Assembly (NCBI GenBank): GCA_018401495.1
Contig: JAGYJX010000031.1
Location: 124,001-188,000 of the forward strand
DNA: 64,000 bases
Reading direction: 5' to 3'
DNA from: Rhodospirillaceae bacterium
Lineage (GTDB): Bacteria; Pseudomonadota; Alphaproteobacteria; Thalassobaculales; Thalassobaculaceae
Part shown: positions 49,393 through 61,260 of the stretch, piece after piece
Numbering within the stretch: the first letter of the stretch is position 1
Layout of the letters: each line of letters starts with the position of its first letter
Position numbers and translations under genes: made by a program
Notes under the pieces: generated by a model
Database searches by the model: none
Told to the model about the DNA's origin: nothing
Seen by the model: only the letters and a program-made list of their open reading frames with translations

Positions 49393-52101
49393 GTGACCGA
49401 TCAGGCCCTCGACACCGAATCCGCCGCGACCGGCGCCCCAGATCCCGACGGCGGCGATCCGGCCTCGCGTCCGGCAGGCGCGAGCCCGATGCTGGCGCAG
49501 TTCCTCCAGGTCAAGCGCGAGCATCCGGACTGCCTGCTGTTCTACCGGATGGGCGATTTCTACGAGATGTTCTTCGAGGACGCGGTGGTCGCCGCCGCGG
49601 CCCTCGACATCACCCTGACCCGGCGCGGCCAGCACCAGGGCGAGCCGATCCCGATGTGCGGCGTCCCGCACCACGCGGCCGAGGGCTATCTGGCGCGGCT
49701 GATCCGCCAGGGCCACCGGGTGGCGGTGTGCGAGCAGATCGAGGACCCGGCCGAGGCGCGTCGGCGCGGCGGCAAGTCCGTGGTCCGGCGCGCCGTGGTG
49801 CGGATCGTCACGCCCGGGACGCTGACCGAGGACAGCCTGCTGGACGCGCGCCGGCACAACTACCTGGTGGCGCTGGCCGAGGCCGGCGGCGCCCTCGGCC
49901 TGGCCTGGGTCGACGTGTCGACCGGTGACTTCCAGGCCCAGCCGGTCGACGCCCGCGGCCTCGAGGCGGCGTTGGCGCGCCTCGGACCGGCCGAACTGCT
50001 GGTTCCGGAGCGCCTCGAACGCGACCCGGCGCTGGCCGAGTGGCGGTCGGTGACGGCGGCGCTGCCGGGCAGCCGGTTCGACAGCGAGAACGGGCGCCGC
50101 CGGCTGGAGGCGCTGTACGGCGTCGCCGCCCTCGACGGCTTCGGTGCCTTCGGGCGTCCCGAGCTCGGCGCCGCCGGCGCCCTGGTCGACTACCTGGAGC
50201 TGACCCAGAAGGGCCGGCTGCCGAGGCTCGCCGAGCTGCGGCGCTGGACCCCGGGCGGGCTGATGGAGATCGACGCCGCCACCCGCCGCAACCTCGAGCT
50301 GAGCCGCACCCTGACCGGCGAGCGCAAGGGCAGCCTGCTGTCGGTCGATCGATCGCACCGTGACCGGCGCCGGCGCGCGGCTGCTGGCGGCGCGCCTGTC
50401 GGCACCCTTGACCGACCCCGCGGCGATCGAGCGCCGGCTCGACGCGGTCGGGTTCTTCGCCGGCTCGTCACGATCGCGCAACGATCTCCGCGACATCCTG
50501 CGGCGGATCCCGGACGTCGACCGGGCGCTGTCGCGTCTCGCCCTCGACCGCGGCGGGCCGCGCGACCTCGCCGGCGATCCGCGACGCCCTGGCCGAGACC
50601 GCGTCGGTGCGCGCCGCGGTCGGCGGGTCCGGGCCGCTCGAGCCGCCGCCCGCGGCCGTGGTCGAGGCGCTCGACGACCTCGGCGAGCACGCCGCCCTGG
50701 TGGCCACGCTCGGCGCCGCGTTGGCACCGGAACTGCCGCTGCTGGCGCGCGACGGTGGCCTGGTGGCGGCGGGATACTCGCCGGAGCTCGACCGGCTGCG
50801 GGATCTTCGCGACCAGAGCCGCCGGCTGATCGCCGCCCTGCAGGCGCGCTACGCCGGCGAGACCGGGGTCGCGTCCCTCAAGGTCAAGCACAACAACGTG
50901 CTCGGCTACTTCATCGAGGTCACCGCCACCCACGCCGACAAGCTGATGGGCCGCGACGGCTTCATCCACCGCCAGACCATGGCGAGCGCGGCGCGCTTCG
51001 CCACCGTCGAGCTCGGCGAGCTGGAGCGCGAGGTGTCGAGCGCCGCCGACAAGGCGCTGGCGCTCGAGCAGGAGATCTTCCGGACCCTGGTGGCGGCGGT
51101 CCTGGAGCGCGCCGGGCCGATCGGCGTGGCGGCGGCGGCGCTGGCCCGGCTCGACGCCGCCGCCGCCCTCGCCGACCTGGCGACGGCGCGCGACTGGTGC
51201 CGGCCGATCGGTCGACGACGGGCTCGGATTCGAGGTCGAGGCCGGCCGGCATCCGGTGGTCGAGGCCAGCCTGCCGGACGGTCCGGCGGCGTTCGTCGCC
51301 AACGATTGCCGGCTGGTCCCGGACGACCGGGTGTGGCTGGTCACCGGGCCGAACATGGCCGGCAAGTCCACCTTCCTCCGGCAGAACGCGCTGATCGCGG
51401 TGCTGGCGCAGATCGGCAGCTACGTGCCGGCGGCGCGCGCCCGCATCGGCGTGGTCGATCGGCTGTTCAGCCGGGTCGGGGCCGCCGACGACCTGGCGCG
51501 CGGCCGCTCCACCTTCATGGTCGAGATGGTCGAGACCGCCGCCATCCTGAACCAGTCGGGTCCGCGGGCGCTGGTGATCCTGGACGAGATCGGCCGCGGC
51601 ACCGCCACCTTCGACGGGCTGTCGATCGCCTGGGCGACGGTGGAAAGCCTGCACGAGAGCAACCGCTGCCGGGCGCTGTTCGCCACCCACTACCACGAGC
51701 TGACGGCGCTGGCCGACCGGCTGGCGGCGCTGTCCTGCCACACCATGGCGGTCAAGGAGTGGAAGGGCGACGTGGTGTTCCTGCACGAGGTGGTGGCCGG
51801 CGCCGCCGACCGCTCCTACGGCATCCACGTCGCCAAGCTGGCCGGCCTGCCGGCCGCCGTGGTGGCGCGCGCCGAGGAGGTGCTGAACCGGCTCGAGAAC
51901 GGTGACCAGGCGGTGACCGCGCGTGACCTCATGGAGGATCTGCCGCTGTTCTCGGCGGCCCGACCGGTCTCGCCGTCCGCGTCCCGCGCCGGCCCGTCGC
52001 CGGTCGAGGAGGCGCTGGCCGCCGTCAACCCGGACGAGCTGACGCCGCGCCAGGCCCTGGAGACGCTGTACGCGCTGAAGGCACGTCTGGCGGAACGCTG
52101 A
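49393..52101 (+). CDS. mutS: DNA mismatch repair protein MutS (frame broken three times)
   Basis: About 902 residues after repair. The mismatch-binding N-terminus has [15 protein letters not shown] with the Phe-X-Glu wedge. The connector and lever regions include [20 protein letters not shown]. The ATPase has Walker [35 protein letters not shown] and [19 protein letters not shown]. Three +1 shifts lie near 50343-50350, 50574-50575 and 51210-51211; each repair restores family spacing (e.g. SLL-three residues-DRTVTG). Start is GTG 49393, with ATG 49345 possible. Confidence 0.93.
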
Positions 52102-52156
52102 AACGCCTCACGGCCTTCCATGGAGGTGGACGGACCCCTCGTGATAGGATGCCGCC

Positions 52157-52360
52157 ATGGCCCGTGAGCCCAAAAGCCTGATCCTGGAGTACCTGCGCCG
52201 CCTGGACGCCGGCGTGCAGCTGCTGCGCGAGGACGTTGCCGACCTGAAGCGCCGGATGACCGGCGTGGAGGAAGGGCTTGCCGGCGTCAACCGGCGCCTC
52301 GACCGCCTGGACGGCAGGGTCGAGCGTATCGAGCGGCGGCTCGACCTCGCCGAGGCCTGA
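52157..52360 (+). CDS. Small coiled-coil protein
   Basis: A 67-residue, highly charged protein: EYLRRLDAGVQLLREDVADL, then three heptad-rich segments ending GRVERIERRLDLAEA. It looks like SlyX-length coiled-coil proteins or short relatives of the rearrangement-type coiled coils, but lacks a definite family signature. A -10-like GATAGGAT lies about 15 bases upstream. It lies between mutS and the FAD oxidoreductase. Confidence 0.6.
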   Translation: MAREPKSLILEYLRRLDAGVQLLREDVADLKRRMTGVEEGLAGVNRRLDRLDGRVERIERRLDLAEA

Positions 52361-52380
52361 GACCCGCCGACGGCGGGCCG

Positions 52381-53573
52381 TCACACCACGTTGCGCTCCT
52401 TCAGCGGCCGGTTCGCCAGGATCCGTTCGATACCGAAACGAACCAGGTCGATGCTGCGGAAGCCGCCATGGGCGATCAGTTCCATCACGGCGCGGCCGGC
52501 GGCCGGGCTCTGCTGCAGGCCGTGGCCGGAGAAGCCGGTGGCGAACAGCAGGTTGCCGATCTCGGGATGGCGGCCGATCACCGCGTTCTGGTCGAGGGCG
52601 TTGTAGTCGTAGGGTCCCGCCCAGGCGCCGGTCAGCTTGACCGCCTCGAAGGCCGGGATGCGGTGCGCCAGCGCCGGCCACACGATCTCTTCGAACCAGC
52701 GCCAGTCGACCTCGATCTCCCAGGTCTCCGGGTCCTGGTCCTCGGGCGGCGACACCCCGCAGAGATAGCCGGCACCCTCGGCCGCACGTAGACGCCGGTC
52801 GGATCGATGGTCAGCGGCAGCCGCGGGCGGAGCGACTCGCGGCAGTCGATCTGGTAGACCGTGCGGATGCGCGGGCCGACCGGCAGGGCGACGCCGGCGA
52901 GCCGCGCCACCGCGCCCGATCCGGCACCGGCCGCGACCACCACCGTTCCGCAGGCGATCCGATCTCCCGAGGCCAGCCGCACCGCGTGCACCCGGCCGCC
53001 ATCGTGCTCGATCGCCACCACCTCGTCGGTGCGGTACTCGGCACCGAGCGCGCGGGCCTTGCGCTTGAACGCCTGCAGCAGGGTGTTCGGGTCGACCCAG
53101 CCCTCGCCGCGCTCGCCGAGAGTGCCGGCGGCCAGCCCGTCGGTGTTCAGCCACGGGAAGCGGGCGGCCAGCGCGGCCGGCTCCAGCCAGGCGATGTCGG
53201 CCCCGGCGCCGGTCTGGACCGCGTGGTTCTCGGCCAGCACGGCGCGGCCCTCGGGGGTCGCCAGGAACAGGTAGCCGCCCTCCACGAAGCCGAGGTCCGG
53301 TTGCTCGCCGTCGACCGCCAGCAACTCGCCCGCACGGCCGATGAAATCGCGCGCGAACAGCCCGATCTCGACGTTCTCGCGGATCGAGAACTGCTGCCGG
53401 ATGCCGCCGACCGACAGCGGCGTCGAGGCCCGCGCGTAGGTCGGGTCGCGCTCGACCACCACCACCCGGCCGCTGAAGCCGGCGTCGGTGCCCAGGAAAT
53501 AGGCGGCCGAGGAGCCGACCGCCCCGCCGCCAACGATCACCACATCCGCCCGATCCGAGCCCGCCTGCGTCAT
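52381..53573 (-). CDS. DAO-type FAD-dependent oxidoreductase (frame broken once)
   Basis: About 397 residues. The FAD-binding motif VVIVGGGAVGSSAAYFLG is at residues 11-28, then YARASTPLSVGGIRQQFS and PNTLLQAFKRKARALGAEYR. After the break the C-terminus has GYLCGVSPPEDQD, LTGAWAGPYDYNALDQNAVI and NLLFATGFSGHGLQQSPAAG, typical of the sarcosine/glycine oxidase-like group. One base is missing near 52778; adding it gives YVRPEGAGYLCGV. The substrate is unknown. Confidence 0.85.
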
Positions 53574-53714
53574 GTCCGGTCACCTCCGGCGGCGAGCGTC
53601 GGGGATTCTCCAGCGCTCCGCAAGCCGCCTTGGCGCGCCGACCGCGGCCGCCGCAGGTCGTGACGGCGGACGGCCGCGGCCCTATGCTCGGGACACCAAT
53701 TCGCTGGAGGAGAC

Positions 53715-56575
53715 ATGGCCGCGACCGAGCCGGCACCGGAGGACGCAGGCCTGCACGACGCCGTCCCCGAGCCCATCGATTCCGATCCCGTCGACCATGG
53801 GCATGTCGACGGCCTCGCCGTCGTTCGCAAACGGGTCCCGAACGCCCGGGCGATCTGGGATGCCCCGGCGCTCCAGGTCGAGATCGATGCGATCGCGGGA
53901 GAGCGCGACGTCGTCCGGCGGCGGGCGGCGGTGCTGGCGCGGCTGAAGGTCGCGCTGGCCGACGGCAGCGCCGAGATCCGTCGGCGGTTCGAGGCCAGCA
54001 ACGACGGCGCCGCCTGCGTGCGCCAGAACGCCTGGCTCATGGACCGGTTGATCCAGGCGGCGGCACGGCTGGCCACCGAGCGCGAGTTCCCGGCGACCAA
54101 CCCGACCACCGCCGAGCGCATCGCGATCGCCGCCGTCGGCGGCTACGGCCGCAGCGAACTGGCCCCGGAATCCGACGTCGACCTGCTGTTCCTGCGCCCC
54201 TACAAGCAGACGCCGCGCGGCGAGCAGATCGTCGAGTACCTGCTGTACCTGCTGTGGGATCTGGGGCTGAAGGTCGGCCATTCCACCCGGTCGTGCGACG
54301 AGTGCATCCGCCAGGCCAAGGCCGACGTGACCATCCGCACCGCGCTGCTGGAATCGCGCTTCCTGTGGGGCGACGAGACACTCTACGACGAGTTGCGCGC
54401 GCTGTTCTTCAAGGACGTTGCCGCCGGCTCGCCGTTGCCGTTCGTCGAGGCCAAGCTCGAGGAATCCGACGGCCGGCACCGCCGGCTCGGGGATTCGCGC
54501 TACGTCGTCGAGCCGAACGTCAAGGATGGCAAGGGCGGGCTGCGCGACCTGCACACGCTGTTCTGGATCGGCAAGTACGTGTACCGGGTCGAGGACGTCA
54601 CCCGGCTGGTCGACCGCGGCGTGCTCACGGTCGGCGAGGCCCGGCGCTTCGCCAAGGCGCAGAAGCTGCTCTGGACCATCCGCTGCTGGCTGCACTACCT
54701 GGCCGGCCGGGCGCGAGGAGCGCCTGACCTTCGAGATGCAGCCGGTGATCGCCGAACGGCTCGGCTACACCGACCACGCCGGCGCGGTCGCGGTCGAGCG
54801 CTTCATGAAGCACTACTACCTGACGGCCAAGGACGTCGGCGACCTGACGCGGATCTTCTGCGCCGCCATCGAGGCCGAGCACAAGCGCCGGCGGCCGTGG
54901 TTCAGGCTGTCGCGGCTGCTGACCGAGGAGCGCTTCGGCGACTTCAAGATCGAGGCCGACCGGATCACCGTGGTCGACGACGAGGCGTTCGCCCGCGATC
55001 CGGTCAACATCATCCGGATGTTCCACGAGGCCCAGGCGCGCAGCGCCATGGTGCATCCGCACGCGCTCCGGCTGATCACCCAGAACCTGCACCGCATCGA
55101 CGCCGATCTCCGCCGCGACCCGGAGGCGAACCGGCTGTTCCTGGAGATCCTGACCGGGCACCGTGACCCGGCGCCGACCTTGCGGCGGATGAGCGAGGCC
55201 AGGGTGCTCGGCAAGTTCGTGCCGGATTTCGGCCGCGTCGTCGCGCAGATGCAGTTCGACATGTACCACCTGTACACCGTCGACGAGCACACCCTGGTCT
55301 GCCTGTCGGTGCTGCACGCCATCGAGGCCGGCGACCTCAAGGAGGTCGCGCCGATCGCCACCGAGGTGGTCCACAAGGTGCTGTCGCGGCGCGCGCTGTA
55401 CGTGGCGGTGCTGCTGCACGACATCGCCAAGGGCCGCGGCGGCGACCACTCGGTGCTCGGCGAGCGCGTCGCCCGCCGGCTGTGCCCGCGCCTGGGGATG
55501 AGCGAGGAGGAGACCGACACCGTCGCCTGGCTGGTGCGCTGGCACCTGATCATGTCGAACACCGCCTTCAAGCGCGACGTCAACGACCCGAAGACGGTCG
55601 AGGACTTCATCCAGGTCGTGCAGTCGCCCGAGCGTCTGCGGCTGTTGCTGGTGCTGACCGTCGCCGACATCCGCGGCGTCGGCCCGCATGTCTGGAACGG
55701 CTGGAAGGCCCAGCTGCTGCGCGACCTGTACTACCGGGCCGACGAGGCGCTGTCGGGGGATTCGGTGCGGCGCGGCACCGCCGCCCGCATCGAGGCGGCC
55801 AAGCGCCGCCTGGCCGACGCCCTGCCGGAATGGCGGGCCGACGAGGTCGAGGAGCACCTCGCGCTGGGTTATCCCGCCTACTGGCTGGCGTTCGACAGCG
55901 CCACCCACGCCCGGCACGCCCGCCTGGTGCGGCAGGCGATGCGCGACGGCGCCCATCTGGCGGTCGACACCCGCGTCGACGGCGCCCGCGTCGGTCACCG
56001 AGGTGACGGTGTACGCCACCGACCACCCGGGGCTGTTCTCGCGGATCGCCGGCGCCATGGCCGCCACCGGCGCCGACGTGGTCGACGCCCGGATCTTCAC
56101 CTTGTCGAACGGCATGGCGCTGGACGCCTTCATGATCCAGGACGAGGACCGACGCGCCTTCGACCGGTCCGACCGCATCGCCAAGCTGGTGTCGGCGATC
56201 GAACGCGCGCTCGGCGGCACGCTGCGGGTCGACAAGGCGATCGAGGCGCGCAAGCCGGCGATCGGGCGGCGCACACGGGCGCTCCGGATCCCGCCCAGGG
56301 TGCTGATCGACAACAAGGCGAGCGTGACCCACACCGTCGTCGAGGTGAACGGCCGTGACGAGCCGGGGGTGCTCTGGCGCATGACCCGGGCGCTGGCCGG
56401 CGTCGGCGTGCAGATCCACTCGGCCTCGATCTCGACCTACGGCGAGCGCTTCGTCGACGTGTTCTACCTGAAGGACGTGTTCGGCCTGAAGATCGACAGC
56501 AAGAGCAAGCTCGAGGACATCCGCAAGGCCCTGCTGACGGCGCTGGGGGCGGCGGAGGCCCGCAAGGCGGCGTGA
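53715..56575 (+). CDS. glnD: Bifunctional [PII] uridylyltransferase/UMP-removing enzyme GlnD (frame broken twice)
   Basis: About 953 residues, the nitrogen sensor that uridylylates PII. The nucleotidyltransferase motif GGYGRSELAPESDVDLLFL is near residue 140. The HD domain has LLHDIAKGRGGDHSVLGERV. Two C-terminal ACT domains start at VTEVTVYATDHPGLFSRIAG and THTVVEVNGRDEPGVLWRMT. +1 shifts at 54709-54711 (restoring ERLTFEMQPVIAERLGY) and 55985-55987 (restoring the first ACT strand). A GGAGGAG site precedes the ATG. Confidence 0.94.
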
Positions 56576-56670
56576 CCCCGCCGCGGTCCCGCCCCGATCG
56601 CCCGCCACCCGTTGCCCGCTAACAGCTCCGGCGCTATCCGAGCGCCCTCGAATCACGTAGACGCCAATCC

Positions 56671-58219
56671 ATGTCCCTGGTCCGCGCCATCGCCACCGTC
56701 GGCGGCTTCACCCTGGTCAGCCGGGTCACCGGCTTTGCGCGCGACATCCTGATCGCGGCGATCCTGGGCGCCGGGCCGGTGGCCGACGCGTTCTTCGTGG
56801 CCTTCAAGCTGCCGAACTTCTTCCGCCGCCTGACCGGCGAGGGCGCGCTCACCGTCGCCTTCGTGCCGATGTTCGCCGGCGCGCTCGAGGCCGAGGGCCG
56901 AAAGGCGGCGCTGGCGTTCGCCGCCGAGGTCCAGGCGGTGCTGGTCGCCGGTCTGGTGGCGTTCGTGCTGGCGGTCCAGATCCTGATGCCCTGGGTGATG
57001 CTGGTGCTGGCCCCGGGCTTCGCCGACGACCCGGAGCGGTTCGACCTGGCGGTCGAGCTGACCCGCATCACCTTCGTCTACCTGCCGCTGATCTCGCTGG
57101 TGGCGCTGTGGGGCGGCATGCTGAACAGCCTCGACAAGTTCTGGGCGATGGCGGCGGCGCCGATCCTGCTGAACCTGACCTTGATCGCGGCCCTGGTCGC
57201 TGGTCGCCGACCGCATGGCGACGCCGGGGCACGCGCTGGCCTGGGGCGTCGCCGTCGCCGGCATCGCCCAGGCGCTGTTCCTGGCCGAGACCTGCCGGCG
57301 CGCCGGGGTGCTGCCGCGGCTGCGCCGGCCGCGCCTGACGCCGGAGGTGCGCCGGCTGCTGACCCTGATCCTGCCGGCGGCGCTCGGCGCCGGGGTGGTC
57401 CAGGTCAACCTGCTGATCGACGTGGTGCTGGCGTCGCTGCTGCCGGCGGGGTCGGTGTCGTTCCTGTACTACGCCGACCGGGTGGTGCAGTTGCCGCTCG
57501 GCGTGGTCGGGGTGGCGATCGGCACCGCCATGCTGCCGATGCTGGCGCGACAGGTTCGTTCCGGCAACGAGACGGAAGCGGCGAACACCCAGAACCGGGC
57601 GATCGAGATGGGCCTGCTGCTGACCCTGCCGGCGGCGGCGGCCCTGGCGGTGATCGCCGACCCGCTGACCGCGGTGCTGTTCGAGCGCGGCCGGTTCACC
57701 GCCGCCGACGGCGACGCCACGGCGGCGGCCATGGCGGCCTTCGCCGCCGGGCTGCCGGCGTTCGTGCTCATCAAGGCGTTCCAGCCCGGGTTCTTCGCCC
57801 GGCGCGACACCGCGACGCCGGTCAAGATCGCCATCGTCGGGGTGGCGGCCAACCTCGCCTTCAACCTCGCGCTGATGCCGCTGCTCGCCCATGTCGGCAT
57901 CGCGCTCGCGACCACCCTGGCGGCCTGGCTGAACGCCGGCATGCTGGCCTGGATGCTGGCCAGGCGGGGGCACTTCCAGCCCGACCGGAGGCTGCGCGGC
58001 CGGGCGGTGCGGATCGCCGCCGCGGTCGCGGTGATGGCGGTGGCGGTGTGGGCGGCCGAGCGGCTGCTGGCGCCCTGGCTGACCGCCGGAACGCTGGAGG
58101 GCGCGTCGGCCCTGGCGGCGGTGATCGCGGCCGGGCTGACCGTCTACGCGCTCGCCGCGACCCTGCTGGGTGCCGCCCGTCCCTCCGAGCTGAGGGCGGC
58201 GTTGCGGCGGCGGGGTTGA
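56671..58219 (+). CDS. murJ: Lipid II flippase MurJ (frame broken once)
   Basis: About 515 residues, 14 membrane segments. It starts SLVRAIATVGGFTLVSRVTG and contains FARDILIAAILGAGPVADAF, FFRRLTGEGALTVAFVPMF and FYADRVVQLPLG-like YYADRVVQLPLGVVG, all MurJ hallmarks. It flips lipid II for wall synthesis and is normally essential, so the +1 shift near 57191-57205 (joining LIAAL to LVADRMATPGHALAWG) is almost certainly a sequence error. Confidence 0.94.
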
Positions 58220-58294
58220 TGGCGCGCTTGATTCCGGCCCTGCGGACAGGGATAAACCGGAGCCCGTTCAACCACGCCCACGGCGAGTTCCCCC

Positions 58295-59299
58295 ATGCGA
58301 CGCATCTTCTCCGGCATCCAGCCCTCCGGCAACCTGACCCTCGGCAACTACCTGGGCGCGATCCGGAACTGGTCACATCTGCAGCGCGAGAAGAGCTACG
58401 AGTGCATCTTCTGCGTGGTCGACCAGCACGCCATCACGGTGCCGCAGGATCCGAACGAACTGCGCCAGGCCACCCGCGAGGTCGCGGCCGGCATGATCGC
58501 CGGCGGCGTCGATCCCGACGACTGCATCCTGTTCAACCAGTCCTTCGTTCCCGAGCACGCCATGCTGTCGTGGGTGTTCAACTGCGTGGCCCGGGTCGGC
58601 TGGCTCGGCCGCATGACCCAGTTCAAGGAGAAGGCCGGCAAGGACCGCGACAACGCGACCGTCGGGCTGTTCGCCTACCCGACGCTGATGGCCGCCGACA
58701 TCCTGGCCTACAAGGGCACCCACGTGCCGGTCGGCGATGACCAGAAGCAGCACCTGGAGTTGACCCGCGACGTCGCCCAGGCCTTCAACTCGATGTTCGG
58801 CGTCGACTTCTTCCCGCTGCCGGAGCCGCAGATCTTCGGCGCCGCGACCCGGGTGATGAGCCTGCGCGACGGCACCAAGAAGATGAGCAAGTCGGATCCC
58901 TCCGACATGTCGCGGATCAACATGACCGACGACGCCGACGCCATCGCCCAGAAGATCCGCAAGGCCAAGACCGACCCCGAGCCGCTGCCGAGCGAGATTG
59001 CCGGGCTCGAGGAACGCCCGGAGGCGCGCAACCTGGTCGGCATCTACGCCGCTTTGGCCGACAGCACGCCGGAGCGCGTGCTGGCGGAGTTCGGCGGCCG
59101 CGGCTTCGGCGATTTCAAGAAGGCGCTGGCCGAGGTCGCGGTGTCGGTGATGGGGCCGATCGGCGGCGAGATGCGCCGGCTCTCCAACGACCCGGCGACC
59201 ATGGACGCGATCCTGCGGCGCGGCGGCGAGCGGGCGACCGAGATTGCCCGGCCGATCGTCAAGGAAGTCTACGACATCGTCGGCTTCCTGCGGCCCTGA
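58295..59299 (+). CDS. trpS: Tryptophanyl-tRNA synthetase
   Basis: A 334-residue class I synthetase. It starts [20 protein letters not shown], carrying the TIGN-like LTLGN motif; [27 protein letters not shown] and the KMSKS loop [16 protein letters not shown] follow. Length is normal. It lies 75 bases after murJ. Confidence 0.97.
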   Translation: MRRIFSGIQPSGNLTLGNYLGAIRNWSHLQREKSYECIFCVVDQHAITVPQDPNELRQATREVAAGMIAGGVDPDDCILFNQSFVPEHAMLSWVFNCVARVGWLGRMTQFKEKAGKDRDNATVGLFAYPTLMAADILAYKGTHVPVGDDQKQHLELTRDVAQAFNSMFGVDFFPLPEPQIFGAATRVMSLRDGTKKMSKSDPSDMSRINMTDDADAIAQKIRKAKTDPEPLPSEIAGLEERPEARNLVGIYAALADSTPERVLAEFGGRGFGDFKKALAEVAVSVMGPIGGEMRRLSNDPATMDAILRRGGERATEIARPIVKEVYDIVGFLRP

Positions 59300-59336
59300 G
59301 CGGGCCGGCGTGGTCGCGGCCGCCCCGGGGCGGCGG

Positions 59337-60493
59337 ATGCTGAGCGGCCGGCGCCTGCTCTGGATCGTTGCCGAGGACTGGTTCTTCCGGCTGCACTACC
59401 TGCGCGCTGGCGGTGGCCCAGCGCGAGGCCGGCGCCGAGGTGCACCTGGCGGCGCGGTGCGGCCGTCGTGGGCCCGAGGCCGAGGCCGCGATCGCCGCCG
59501 CCGGGGTGACGGTGCACCGGCTGGCCCGGCTCGACCGCACCGGTCTCGACCCGCTCGCCGACTGGGCGGCGGTGCGGGAGCTGACCGGCCTGTGCCGCCT
59601 CCTGGCCCCCGATCTGGTCGTGTCGGTGGCGTTGAAGCCGGTGCTGTACGGCACCCTGGCGGCGGCGCGCGCCGGCGTGCCGGCCCGGCTCGCCTGGCTG
59701 CCCGGGCTCGGCCACGTCTTCACCGGTACCTCGCCGAAGGCCCGGTTGCTGCGGCCGGGGTGTCGTGGCTGATGCGCGCGGTCCTGGGGCCGGCCGAGGT
59801 CACGCCGATGGTGTTGAACGCCGACGACCGGGCGGCGGTGGCGCGCCTGGCCGGGCGGCGGCTGGCGGACGTCGAGGTGCTGCCCGGCACCGGCGTCGAC
59901 CTCGATCGCTTCACGCCGTCGCCGGAGCCCGACGGGCCGCCGGTTGCGGCGTTCGTCGGCCGGATGCTGGGCGAGAAGGGGCTGGAGGAACTCGCCGCCG
60001 CCGCGCGATTGCTCCGCGATGGCGGCTCGCCGGTGCGGATCCGGCTGGTCGGGGCGCCGGATCCCGAGAGCCCGACGGCGATTCCCGAGGAGCGGCTGCG
60101 GGCCTGGACCGCGTCCGGGATGCTGGATTGGACCGGCGCGACGGACGACGTCGCCGGGGTGTGGCGGCAATCGCACATCGCCGTGCTGCCGTCGCACCGC
60201 GAGGGGCTTGGAATGAGTGTCCTGGAGGCGGCGGCGTGCGGCCGACCGGCCGTCGCCTCCGATGTCCCCGGCTGCCGCGAGGCGGTGCAGCACGGAGTCA
60301 CCGGATTGCTGGTGCCGGGGCGCGACCCTCCGGCGCTTGCCGCCGCCCTGGCCGGCCTCGCCGGCGACGGCGACCGGCGGCGCGCGATGGGGCGGCGGCG
60401 CGCACCAGAGTCGAGGCGCGGTTCGGGCTGCCGGCGGTGAGCGCCGCGGTGGTGGCGCTGTGCGCCGGGCGGCTGGGTTCGCGATCGCGCTAG
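59337..60493 (+). CDS. Glycosyltransferase family 4 protein (frame broken three times)
   Basis: About 385 residues. The N-terminal Rossmann fold has LLWIVAEDWFF and, after a +1 shift near 59405-59412, AVAQREAGAEVHLAARCG. A -1 at the GGGG at 59757-59760 returns VSWLMRAVLGPAEV, LPGTGVDLDRFTPSPEP and AAFVGRMLGEKGLEELAAAA. The GT4 E-X7-E motif is in PSHREGLGMSVLEAAACGRP. A last -1 near 60393 gives RVEARFGLPAV. The donor is unknown. It follows trpS by 37 bases. Confidence 0.83.
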
Positions 60494-60651
60494 GCGGTTC
60501 GCGCCGGGACCGACACTCCATCCGGATGCGAAACTGTTCCGCGCTGCGTGGATCAATCGCCGAACAGGCGTTTCGCCTTCACTTCGGAAGCCATAAGGGC
60601 CCATTCGTCTCGACTTTCAGCGACATTTGTGAGAATTTTAGCGGGCAACCG

Positions 60652-61260
60652 ATGGTCGGCAACCCGGCTCTCGCGACGACGAGCTTGTATGGTTTGATGG
60701 GTTTTCGCTCGATCCACCCTTCCGAGGTTCCCGACCTGCACCCGGTGGCGCAAATCCGCGACTGCTGGAGCGAGCTTGCCGGGGGCTCCGGCATCGCTCC
60801 CTGGTCCCGGTTCGATCCGCTCGACTTTCCCGAGGTGCTGCCCTGGGTGCTCCTGCTGCGCCAGGAAGACCCCGCGGACCCCGATCGGCTGCGCTACACC
60901 ATCTGCGGCGATGGTTGCCGGCAGACCTTCGGCTTCAGCTACCAGGGCAAGCTGTTCGGCGATGACCTGCCCGCCGAGGCGGTGGCGCAGCGGCTCGACG
61001 AGTTCAGGGCGATCCGCGACGGGCAGGGGCCGCTGTACTCGTTCACGCCCCTGCCGATCTCGGACCGCGAGTTCATCGACATCTACCGCGGCGTCTTCGG
61101 TTTCAGCGTCGACGGCCTCGGGGTCGATCGGTTCCTGGTGGTACTGGCGCCCGACAATGTCCGGGTTCCGAGCCGCTCCGCGCCGGCGACCGAAACCGTG
61201 GGCGTTCCCTCGGCAGTGTCTCAGGGGCGCGCCGCGAGCGTCCGGTCGACCGCCACATAG
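60652..61260 (+). CDS. PAS-domain protein (PAS_5 type)
   Basis: About 202 residues. The PAS_5-like core runs from about residue 30: HPVAQIRDCWSELAGGSGIA, SRFDPLDFPEVLPWVLLLRQ, LRYTICGDGCRQTFGFSYQG and LFGDDLPAEAV. This is a common stand-alone sensory fold in alphaproteobacteria. ATG 60652 is used; ATG 60697 is possible. The last 40 bases overlap the convergent MurJ-like gene. Upstream is an AT-rich patch CGACATTTGTGAGAATTTTA that may be its promoter. Confidence 0.7.
   Translation: MVGNPALATTSLYGLMGFRSIHPSEVPDLHPVAQIRDCWSELAGGSGIAPWSRFDPLDFPEVLPWVLLLRQEDPADPDRLRYTICGDGCRQTFGFSYQGKLFGDDLPAEAVAQRLDEFRAIRDGQGPLYSFTPLPISDREFIDIYRGVFGFSVDGLGVDRFLVVLAPDNVRVPSRSAPATETVGVPSAVSQGRAASVRSTAT

Noticed and set aside
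59319-59334. GCCGCCCCGGGGCGGC palindrome after trpS as a terminator
   Set aside because: It has no loop bases and no U-run, and GC-rich palindromes of this kind are frequent by chance in this genome.
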